Origin: Avimonoglobus sp965151315
Lineage (GTDB): Bacteria; Bacillota; Clostridia; UBA1381
Assembly (NCBI GenBank): GCA_965151315.1
Contig: CBCTZG010000003.1
Coordinates: 1-64,000, forward strand
Length of the DNA: 64,000 nucleotides
Direction: 5' to 3'
Under the pieces are notes generated by a model, which had not been told where the DNA came from, did not search any database, and saw only the letters and a list, made by a program, of their open reading frames with translations. Each line of letters starts with the position of its first letter. Position 1 is the first letter of the stretch. Shown in pieces: positions 34,927 through 42,632 of this stretch. The position numbers and the translations under genes were made by a program.

Positions 34927-36660
34927 TCAGTCCTCCTTCGCGATTGCCCCAAAGGGACAAACATTGATACACAGTCCGCAGCCGTTGCACTGGGTCTTGT
35001 CGATCACCACGGCGCCGTCTTTTTCCGAAATAGCCGGACAGCCTAGCTTCATGCAGAGCTTGCATTTTTTGCAGTTCTCGCCGATTTTACAGTGGCCGGT
35101 ATATTTTACTGTTTTTAACAGGGCGCATGGCCGCTGGGCAATGATAACCGATGGCTCGTCTGCCGCCACCTCTTCCTTGACCACTTCCTCAAACCGCTTC
35201 AGATCAAATGGATCCGCTACCACAATCCGTTCCACGCCAATAGCCTTGCAGAGGGCCACCAGATTGGTCTGCTTGGTGGGTTCCCTGCGGATGGTGTACC
35301 CGGTAGTAGGATTATCCTGATGGCCAGTCATACCGGTGATGGAATTATCCAGGATGATCACCGTGTTGCTGCCTTTATTGTATACAATATCCACTAAACC
35401 GGTTATACCGGAATGCATAAAAGTAGAATCGCCAATGACAGATACCAGCTTTTTGTTAAATTCCGGTCCTCTGGCCTTGGCCATACCCATCGCGCCGCTG
35501 ACGCTGGCGCCCATACATACCGTAGTATCTACGCTGCCCAGAGGCGCTACAGCCCCTAAGGTGTAACAGCCGATGTCCCCGGATACAACCAGGCCCAGCT
35601 TTTTCAGAACATAAAAGGTTCCCCGGTGTGGACAGCCCGCGCACATCACCGGCGGCCGGACAGGGATCGGCTCATCAATGGTTTCATGCTCAAAGGCGCC
35701 GCCGCCCAGCACGGCCTTGCGGATCATCGCCGGCGTATACTCACCCAGAAGCGTGAACTGGCCTTTGCCGATCACGTCGATCCCCAAAGACCGGATGTGC
35801 TCTTCAAATACCGGATCCAGCTCCTCAATCACATAGACCTTTTTATGCTTCTTTGCAAAATCCATGATCTTCTGATCCGGCAGGGGATATACCATACCCA
35901 GCTTCAGATAACTCACCTGGTCGCCCAGGGCTTCCTTAGCGTACATATACGCCGCGCCGGAGGTGATGACACCAATTTCATCCGAATTGATCTCTACAGT
36001 ATTCAGTTCCGTCGTTTCCGCGTATTGTGCCAGCTTCTCCATACGCTCCTCCACGGCCACATGACGCTTTACCGCGTTGCCCGGCATCATAACGAATTTA
36101 CCGATATTTTTCTCATACGGCTTCAGCTCCACGTCCTGCCGGGGCAGAAGCTCTACCAGCCCCTGGGAATGGGAGATCCGGGTGGACAGCCGGATGATCA
36201 CCGGCGTATCAAATTCCTCGCTTAAATCAAAAGCCATCCGGGTAAATTCCTTGCATTCCCGGCTGTCCGCCGGCTCCAGCATGACAAGCTTCGACGCCCG
36301 GGCATAGTGCCGGGAGTCCTGCTCGTTCTGGGAGGAATGCATCCCCGGGTCGTCCGCCACGCAGAACACTAAGCCGCCGTTTACCCCTGTATAGCTGGCC
36401 GTAAACATAGGATCCGCCATAACGTTCATTCCAACATGCTTCATGCAGGACATGCTCCTGGCCCCGCCGATAGAAGCGCCAATAGCCACCTCCGCGGCCA
36501 CCTTTTCATTGGGGGACCACTCGGCGTATATTTCATTGTATTGCACAATATTTTCTGTAATTTCCGTACTGGGCGTTCCCGGATAAGACGCTACCACTGT
36601 AACGCCCGCCTCGTACGCGCCCCGGGCAACCGCTGCGTTGCCAAGCATTAGTTTCTTCAT
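34927..36660 (-). CDS. iorA: indolepyruvate:ferredoxin oxidoreductase, alpha subunit
   Basis: A 577-aa protein. The N-terminal pyrimidine-type domain (GNAAVARGAYEAGV, YPGTPSTEI) is followed by the TPP-binding domain with CAGCPHRG and GDSTFMHSGITGLV ... DNSITGMTGHQDNP. At the C-terminus is a ferredoxin domain with two 4Fe-4S Cys sets (CKKCKLCMKLGC and CNGCGLCINVCPFG). It performs the fermentative oxidation of Trp-, Phe- and Tyr-derived 2-oxoacids. The start at 36660 (MKKLMLGN) fits the family, and an ATG 12 bases upstream is possible. A near-consensus promoter is located directly upstream. Confidence 0.93.
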   Translation of the reverse strand: MKKLMLGNAAVARGAYEAGVTVVASYPGTPSTEITENIVQYNEIYAEWSPNEKVAAEVAIGASIGGARSMSCMKHVGMNVMADPMFTASYTGVNGGLVFCVADDPGMHSSQNEQDSRHYARASKLVMLEPADSRECKEFTRMAFDLSEEFDTPVIIRLSTRISHSQGLVELLPRQDVELKPYEKNIGKFVMMPGNAVKRHVAVEERMEKLAQYAETTELNTVEINSDEIGVITSGAAYMYAKEALGDQVSYLKLGMVYPLPDQKIMDFAKKHKKVYVIEELDPVFEEHIRSLGIDVIGKGQFTLLGEYTPAMIRKAVLGGGAFEHETIDEPIPVRPPVMCAGCPHRGTFYVLKKLGLVVSGDIGCYTLGAVAPLGSVDTTVCMGASVSGAMGMAKARGPEFNKKLVSVIGDSTFMHSGITGLVDIVYNKGSNTVIILDNSITGMTGHQDNPTTGYTIRREPTKQTNLVALCKAIGVERIVVADPFDLKRFEEVVKEEVAADEPSVIIAQRPCALLKTVKYTGHCKIGENCKKCKLCMKLGCPAISEKDGAVVIDKTQCNGCGLCINVCPFGAIAKED

Positions 36661-36696
36661 CTTCCTGACCATACCCTTTCTGTTTTTACTGCATCT

Positions 36697-36725
36697 ATTA
36701 TACAATAAATCCCCGCAAATGTCCA
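36697..36725 (-). promoter_or_regulatory. promoter of the iorA-iorB-paaK-ACT unit
   Basis: TGGACA (36720-36725), a 17-base spacer and TATAAT (36697-36702) on the minus strand, with expected start near 36690. The -35 box lies inside the terminator hairpin of the upstream paaK copy. Confidence 0.8.
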
Positions 36726-36745
36726 TGGAATTTTGCAGGGATTTA
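36706..36745 (-). terminator. hairpin terminator after the upstream paaK copy
   Basis: TAAATCCC (36706-36713) pairs with GGGATTTA (36738-36745), with further inner GCAAA/TTTGC pairing. The following minus-strand sequence is only moderately T-rich, so termination is probably partial. It separates the symporter-paaK unit from the ior unit. Confidence 0.6.
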
Positions 36746-36751
36746 TAAAAA

Positions 36752-38044
36752 TTACCGAAGATCAATGACATGCTTTGCCTTGCCGGTAGTCCGTTCAATA
36801 GATTTTGGCTCTAATAGGCTTACCTTCACCATAATCCCCAGCACCGTGTGGATCTTGTGCTGAATATCCTTACGCAGCTCCTCCAGGGCCGTGTAGTTTT
36901 CCAAAAGCCCTGCATCCTCCAGCTCTACTTTGACCTCAAGGTCGTCCACAAAGCCCTTTTTGCGTACTACAAGCTGGTACTGGGGGCTGATATGGTCGAT
37001 CCCCAGAAGTACGCCCTCCACCTGGGAGGGGAACACATTGACACCCTTGATAATCAGCATATCGTCCGTCCGGCCCTGGATTTTATGGAGCCGGCGGGTT
37101 GTCCGGCCGCAGGGACATGGATCGGACATGATCCAGCTGATATCTTTCGTCCGGTACCGGAGCAGCGGGATCCCTTCCTTGCCCAAGGGGGTAATGACAA
37201 CCTCGCCTTTCTCCCCTTCCGGCAGCGGTTCCCCGGTTTCGGGATCAATGATCTCAATGATGAACATATCCTCGTTGATGTGCATGCCGGTATGCTCTAA
37301 GCACTCGCCGGCAACCCCCGGGCCCATGACCTCAGACAGCCCATAGTTTTCCGTAGCCACGATTCCCCAGCGTTTTTCCAGCTCCATGCGCATCTCCTCT
37401 GTATGGCCCTCGGCGCCGAACATGCCGATACGCAGGTTGATGTCGTCTTTCGTAATCCCCATCTCCTGGGCCACCTCGGACATATACAGGGCATACGACG
37501 GGGTGCTGATCAGGATGGTAGGCTTAAAATCCTGCATAATCATCAACTGTTTTTCCGTATTGCCGGCAGAGATGGGGATGACTGCCGCCCCTACCTTTTC
37601 CATTCCTTGATGCAGCCCAAAGGCGCCGGTAAACAGGCCGTAGCCAAAGGCGATCTGGGTTATGTCGTCCTTGGTGCCGCCGGCCATGGTGATCAGCCGG
37701 GCAATACATTCCGCCCAGTTATCCAGATCCTTTCTTGTATACCCTACCGTAGTAGGCTTTCCGGTGGTGCCGGAAGAGGCATGGATCCGGACGATGTCCC
37801 GCATGGGTACGCCGAAAAGGCCGAACGGGTAATTGTCCCGCAGGTCATCCTTGACCGTAAATGGGATTTTCCGAATATCTTCCAGGGTCCGGATATCCTC
37901 CGGCTTTAGGCCGATATCATCAAAACGCTTTTTATAAAACGCCACGCTGTTATAGGTCCGCGTTACCGTTTCCCGGAGCTTTTCCAGCTGCAGCGCCTGC
38001 ATGTCCGCCCGGGACATAGTTTCGATTTCCTCATTCCAAAACAT
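36752..38044 (-). CDS. paaK: phenylacetate-CoA ligase-like adenylating enzyme (copy 2)
   Basis: A 430-aa paralogue of copy 1. The AMP motif is ASSGTTGKPTTVGYT, the second motif is YGLSEVMGPGVAGEC, and a Cys set (CPCGRT) and C-terminal lysine region are present. I choose the ATG at 38042-38044 because GGGAGG lies 9 bases upstream. It is encoded 34 bases after the symporter gene. Two non-identical copies around ior suggest different arylacetates (phenyl-, indole- or hydroxyphenyl-acetate). Confidence 0.87.
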   Translation of the reverse strand: MFWNEEIETMSRADMQALQLEKLRETVTRTYNSVAFYKKRFDDIGLKPEDIRTLEDIRKIPFTVKDDLRDNYPFGLFGVPMRDIVRIHASSGTTGKPTTVGYTRKDLDNWAECIARLITMAGGTKDDITQIAFGYGLFTGAFGLHQGMEKVGAAVIPISAGNTEKQLMIMQDFKPTILISTPSYALYMSEVAQEMGITKDDINLRIGMFGAEGHTEEMRMELEKRWGIVATENYGLSEVMGPGVAGECLEHTGMHINEDMFIIEIIDPETGEPLPEGEKGEVVITPLGKEGIPLLRYRTKDISWIMSDPCPCGRTTRRLHKIQGRTDDMLIIKGVNVFPSQVEGVLLGIDHISPQYQLVVRKKGFVDDLEVKVELEDAGLLENYTALEELRKDIQHKIHTVLGIMVKVSLLEPKSIERTTGKAKHVIDLR

Positions 38045-38078
38045 GTTTTCCATTCCTCCCTGTGCACTGGGCACAAAT

Positions 38079-39629
38079 TCATTTTTTATCTTCCGCCGTC
38101 TGGGGCTGGAATACCGCCGCCAGGTGGGCTTGGTCAAATTTTTTCGTAAAGAGGCTGACCACCGGTACTACGATAATCGACAACACCATAGCAAACACGC
38201 CCATTTCCGGCGCTTTGGCCGCCGCCTGCGGGAAGCCCGCGGACAGGCTGATGACCAGCGTAGGGATCCCTACTGCCAAAAGGCCGCTGACCATCCCGGC
38301 CCAGGCGCCTGCCTTGGTAACCCTTTTCCAATAAATCCCCCATATATACGGCCCGACAAAGCAGCCCGACACCACGCCCCAGGAAAAGGACATGATGTTG
38401 ACAATAATCGAAATATTCATAGTTGCGAACAAAAACGACAGGGCCACAAATAACAGGCACAAGCTCCTTGTCAGCGTCATCTGATGAGCCGGCTTATAGT
38501 CCTTTTTCACCACCGGCACTAAATCCACGGAGATGGCCGAAGCAGACGTCAGTACCACCGAGGCCAGGGTGGACATGGACGCAGAAAGCAAAAGCAGGAG
38601 GATCACCGCCAGGATGATGGTCGTAATAATATTAGCGTCTCCCAGGGCTGTCACCAGCATATTGGGAACGATCGCGTCGTAGTTGATCTCCCCTGCAACC
38701 GTCATCGGCACGTTCCCCGCCAGGATCAGCCGGGCCAGAGAACCGATAAAATACGCCCCGCAGCCGATCAACAGGGCAAATCCGGTGGATACCACCGTAG
38801 CCTTTTTAATGGATCGCTCGTCCTTGATGGCGTAGTATTTGCTCACCATCTGGGGAAGCCCCCAGGTTCCGAAGCTGGTCAGCAGGATATTGGTGCATAA
38901 AAACTGGAAGCTGCTGCCGCCCCAGGGACTCACCAGCTCCGGGTCAATTGCCCGGATCCGGTTAAAGCCTTCCACAAAGCCGCCAACCGCCGGATTTTTC
39001 ACAATAGCGATCACCATAGCCACCACGCCGAAAATCATAATGATCCCCTGAACAAAATCCGTGTAGGCTGTAGCCACATAGCCGCCCAAAACCAGGTATA
39101 CCGCCGTCAGTACAGCAATCAGCAGCATACAGACCGTTACGGACACCCCAGGGAAAATCGTATTAAACATAGTGCCCAGGCCCTTATATACCGCCGCTGA
39201 GTAAGGAACCAGGAAAATAAAGATCACCAGCGCCGCAAAAACCTTCATGTTTTTGCTCTGATACCGGCCCTCAAAAAATTCCGGCATGGTCTTGGCACCC
39301 AGGGTATGGGTCATGGTCCGGGTCCGGCGAGCCAACAGCTTCCAGGCCAAAAGGCACCCCAAAACCGCATTCCCAACGCCGATCCACATACTGCCGAATC
39401 CAATCGACCAGCCATGCTTGCCGGCGTAGCCTATAAAAATAACAGCTGAAAAATAAGACGTCCCATAAGCAAAGGCAGATACCCAGGCGCCGATCTTCCG
39501 GCCGCCCAGCAAAAACCCATCAATGGTCTGCGTCTTTTTCCAGCTGTAAATTCCAATCGCCACCATCATCAGTGAAAACAAAATCAACGCGATAATGGTC
39601 ACAATTTGTGTTTGTTGCATCGTATTCAT
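38079..39629 (-). CDS. sodium:solute symporter family transporter
   Basis: A 516-aa protein with 12-13 transmembrane helices and SSS-family motifs (GYVATAYTDFVQGIIMIFG, GGRKIGAWVSAFAYGTSYFSA). It is closest in look to the pantothenate/short-chain organic acid branch. In front of a paaK gene it may move an arylacetate or aromatic acid; this is inference. The start MNTMQQTQIVTI is chosen because GGAAGG lies upstream. Four direct repeats occupy its promoter region. Confidence 0.82.
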   Translation of the reverse strand: MNTMQQTQIVTIIALILFSLMMVAIGIYSWKKTQTIDGFLLGGRKIGAWVSAFAYGTSYFSAVIFIGYAGKHGWSIGFGSMWIGVGNAVLGCLLAWKLLARRTRTMTHTLGAKTMPEFFEGRYQSKNMKVFAALVIFIFLVPYSAAVYKGLGTMFNTIFPGVSVTVCMLLIAVLTAVYLVLGGYVATAYTDFVQGIIMIFGVVAMVIAIVKNPAVGGFVEGFNRIRAIDPELVSPWGGSSFQFLCTNILLTSFGTWGLPQMVSKYYAIKDERSIKKATVVSTGFALLIGCGAYFIGSLARLILAGNVPMTVAGEINYDAIVPNMLVTALGDANIITTIILAVILLLLLSASMSTLASVVLTSASAISVDLVPVVKKDYKPAHQMTLTRSLCLLFVALSFLFATMNISIIVNIMSFSWGVVSGCFVGPYIWGIYWKRVTKAGAWAGMVSGLLAVGIPTLVISLSAGFPQAAAKAPEMGVFAMVLSIIVVPVVSLFTKKFDQAHLAAVFQPQTAEDKK

Positions 39630-39646
39630 GTTTTTCCATCCTTCCA

Positions 39647-39709
39647 TACTACAAAAAATTTCTGCCGTTTTTCCATACTGCAAATACTACAAATTCTATT
39701 TTACTACAA
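39647..39709 (-). repeat. four direct repeats of TTGTAGTA in the symporter promoter region
   Basis: On the minus strand, TTGTAGTA occurs at 39702-39709, 39685-39692 and 39647-39654, with TTGCAGTA at 39676-39683. They surround a possible -10 box TAAAAT (39698-39703). Repeats clustered over a promoter and leader are typical of operators, but no regulator is known here. Confidence 0.5.
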
Positions 39710-39733
39710 AACCAAGGAAAATGGAAGGCCTTT

Positions 39734-40669
39734 TTACAAATTTCCGGAAAAAATTTTTTTAATGATGTCTTCCGCTTGTTTCTGCGGATCCTGTTCCGGA
39801 TCCAGCCAGATCATATCCGGATACCGGGAAAACCAGGTCATCTGCCGCTTGGCGTACCGCCGGGAATCCCGCTTGATCAGCCGGATGGTTTCCAACCGGG
39901 TCGAAAGCCCCGCCCGATAGTTCAGCACCTGCCGGTAGCCGATCCCCTGCATGGAGCCCATACCCTTCCGGCAGCCCATTGCCCAAAGGCGTTCCACCTC
40001 CTGGAACAAGCCTTCATTCACCATTTGATCCACCCGGGCCTCGATCCGGCGGTAAAGCGTTTGCCGGTCCCACCGCAGGGCAAATAAAAGGGGCGTGTAC
40101 CGGCTTTCCTTTTCCCGGGTTTGGGCCTGGTGGGCAGAGATCGGTATCCCTGTGACCTGGTAAAACTCAATCGCCCGGGCTACCCGCCGGATATTCTGAC
40201 GGGGGATCCGCCCGGCAGACACCGGGTCGATTTCTTCCAGCTCCGCGAAAAGCGCCTGGGCGCCTTCCCGCGCCGCCTTGTCCAGCAAGGCCCGGCGCAG
40301 GGCCGGGTTGCCGTCGTCCCGGCGGAAATCCACGTCGCGGATCAGGGAATCAATATAAAGCCCTGTACCGCCCACCACAATAGGCAGTTTCCCCCGGCTG
40401 CGGATATCCGCGATGATATTGTGGGCCATCCCCACATAATCCGCCACACTAAAACTTTCCCGGGGATCCACAAAATCCATCAAATGGTGGGGGATCCCCG
40501 CCTTTTCCTGCTCTGTAGGCTTTGCGGTGCCAATATCCATCCAACGGTAGATCTGCATGCTGTCCGCCGAGACAATTTCACCATTGAATTTTTTCGCAAG
40601 ACTGATGGACAAAGCGGTTTTCCCTGATGCCGTCGGTCCCGCAATCACGATCAGAGGGATTTTTTCCAT
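39734..40669 (-). CDS. miaA: tRNA dimethylallyltransferase MiaA
   Basis: A 311-aa protein with P-loop GPTASGKTALS (8-18), DSMQIYR, and VGGTGLYIDSLI. It adds a dimethylallyl group to A37 of UNN-reading tRNAs, the substrate of MiaB encoded in the same operon. It overlaps no other gene and follows mutL by about 16 bases. hfq, which often comes next, is not present; a symporter follows. Confidence 0.94.
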   Translation of the reverse strand: MEKIPLIVIAGPTASGKTALSISLAKKFNGEIVSADSMQIYRWMDIGTAKPTEQEKAGIPHHLMDFVDPRESFSVADYVGMAHNIIADIRSRGKLPIVVGGTGLYIDSLIRDVDFRRDDGNPALRRALLDKAAREGAQALFAELEEIDPVSAGRIPRQNIRRVARAIEFYQVTGIPISAHQAQTREKESRYTPLLFALRWDRQTLYRRIEARVDQMVNEGLFQEVERLWAMGCRKGMGSMQGIGYRQVLNYRAGLSTRLETIRLIKRDSRRYAKRQMTWFSRYPDMIWLDPEQDPQKQAEDIIKKIFSGNL

Positions 40670-40685
40670 GGCAGCTCCTTTTTTT

Positions 40686-42617
40686 TCATACAATCCGGCC
40701 AAATTCCTTTTCCAATTCCTTTTTGGTCATAACCACCATAATCGGCCGGCCATGGGGGCAGGTGTTGATATTGTCCAGCGCCAGCACCTGCTGTACCAAC
40801 GCCTCCATCTCCTGCATATTCATCCCATGGTTGGCCTTAACTGCCGCCTTGCAGGCAATGGTGTATAAAAGCCGCTCCTGCTTTTGTGTCATGACCTGGT
40901 TTTTCGAATCGCCCATATTCCCCAAAAGCTCTACGATCACCTGCCGGATCTCCTCATCATCCATAGGCTTGGGTACCGCCCGGACAATGACGGCGTTTGT
41001 GCCGAATTCTTCTACGCAAAAGCCCAGCTCCGGAAACTCCGCCTGATGCTCCAAAAACAGCACAAACTCCGTGGAAGATAAGCTGACGACCACCGGGGCA
41101 AGCATTTCTTGGGCATGGATCTGCCGCCGGGCCAGCTCCTGCTTCAGTTCCTCATATTTCATCCGCTCGTGGGCCGCGTGCTGGTCAATGATCAAAAGCT
41201 CATCGCCCCGCTGGGCCGTTACATAGGTCCCGAATATCTGGCCAATTACACGGACAGGCGTTTTTCCCGCCGGCTTTTTGGTCGGGAACATGGCCGGGAA
41301 GACCGGCATAGCCGGCTCTGCTTCCGGCTTTTCTTCTGACTTTTGCGCCGGTTCTATCTTCTTTAGGTCCTGAGCGCCGGAAATTTTTTCTTGCTTCTTT
41401 TCAAAATAATCTAAGGACACGCTGGTATCATAGGTACCCATGTCCTTTTCCCGCCGGGGCTTGGCCGTAGACACCAAGCTTTCCGCCGCCGTCAGCGGGG
41501 CTGCCGCGTCCTCCCAGTGCTTGGCTTCTTTCGGAAGGGCCGGGATTTCCGGGATTTCGATCTGTTCCCGCACCTTGGCAGGGTCTGCCTGGAAAGCCGG
41601 CTCCGGCCGCTGGATTTTCGGGATGTTGACCGTCTGGTACAACGTATTCTGCACCCCGTGGTATACCGTCCGGTATACCAGCCCCTCGTCGGAAAACTTG
41701 ACCTCCAGCTTGGTCGGGTGGACGTTAATATCGATCCTGGCCGGATCAATCTCCAAATTCAGCGCGGCTACCGGGAATTTGCCGGTCATGATCTGGTTTT
41801 TATACGCCTCCTCCAGGGCCCGGATCATCAGCGGGCTTTTGATATATCGTTTGTTCACAAAAAAGCTTTGATAATTCCGATTGGGCCGAACCGCGTCGCT
41901 TTTGCCAATAACGCCGGTCAGCCGGATCCCATCGTTTTCATAGGAAACCGGCAGCATGGACTGGGCATAGGCCTTGCCGTACACGGTATAGACGCAGTTG
42001 GTCAGGATATTGTCCCCAGCGGAAAACAACTGCTCCCTGCCGCTGTTGAGCAGCCGGAAGGAGATCTCCGGATGGGCTAAAATAAACCGGGTCATTATAT
42101 CGGCAATATAACCGGCCTCTGTGGCGTCCTTTTTTAAAAATTTCATCCGGGCCGGCATATTGAAAAACAGGTTTTTCACAGTAATAGTGGTGCCATCCGG
42201 GGTACCGGCCTCATCCTCCGACACGATTTCACCGCCGGTGCAGACGATATGCGTCCCCGTATCATCCTGGGGCCGTTTGGTAAACAGATCCACCTGGGCC
42301 ACCGCACCAATACTGGACAGTGCCTCCCCCCGGAACCCCAGGGTATAAATAGCGTCTAAATCCTGGACGGTTTGAATTTTGCTGGTGGCGTGGCGCAGGA
42401 AGGCGATCATGGCGTCCTCCCGCTGGATACCCGAGCCGTTATCCGCCACCCGGATATAGGTGGCGCCGCCGTTCTGGATTTCCACAGTAATCCGGTCTGC
42501 CCCGGCGTCAATGCTGTTTTCCACTAGCTCCTTCACTACGGACGCCGGCCGCTCTACAACCTCACCAGCCGCGATTTTATTGGATATTTCCGTGCTCAGT
42601 ATATTGATTCTCGCCAT
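40686..42617 (-). CDS. mutL: DNA mismatch repair protein MutL
   Basis: A 643-aa GHKL ATPase: ENSIDAGA, VADNGSGI, GFRGEALSSI and GTTITVKNLF-type motifs in the first 150 residues. A C-terminal dimerization/endonuclease domain (DQHAAHERMKYEEL, ACKAAVKANHGM, CPHGRPIMV) carries the metal-site motifs of MutL proteins that nick DNA. Such MutL replaces MutH in non-E. coli bacteria. It is directly downstream of mutS. Confidence 0.96.
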   Translation of the reverse strand: MARINILSTEISNKIAAGEVVERPASVVKELVENSIDAGADRITVEIQNGGATYIRVADNGSGIQREDAMIAFLRHATSKIQTVQDLDAIYTLGFRGEALSSIGAVAQVDLFTKRPQDDTGTHIVCTGGEIVSEDEAGTPDGTTITVKNLFFNMPARMKFLKKDATEAGYIADIMTRFILAHPEISFRLLNSGREQLFSAGDNILTNCVYTVYGKAYAQSMLPVSYENDGIRLTGVIGKSDAVRPNRNYQSFFVNKRYIKSPLMIRALEEAYKNQIMTGKFPVAALNLEIDPARIDINVHPTKLEVKFSDEGLVYRTVYHGVQNTLYQTVNIPKIQRPEPAFQADPAKVREQIEIPEIPALPKEAKHWEDAAAPLTAAESLVSTAKPRREKDMGTYDTSVSLDYFEKKQEKISGAQDLKKIEPAQKSEEKPEAEPAMPVFPAMFPTKKPAGKTPVRVIGQIFGTYVTAQRGDELLIIDQHAAHERMKYEELKQELARRQIHAQEMLAPVVVSLSSTEFVLFLEHQAEFPELGFCVEEFGTNAVIVRAVPKPMDDEEIRQVIVELLGNMGDSKNQVMTQKQERLLYTIACKAAVKANHGMNMQEMEALVQQVLALDNINTCPHGRPIMVVMTKKELEKEFGRIV

Positions 42618-42632
42618 TGCCGGCCTCCTTCT

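Noticed and set aside
39630..39733. Riboswitch upstream of the symporter
   Set aside because: The gap is only about 100 bases, has no stable hairpins or terminator, and is explained by promoter and direct repeats.
39734..40669. hfq following miaA
   Set aside because: The gene order would allow it, but the next gene is clearly a sodium:solute symporter, and no Sm-like motif occurs between.
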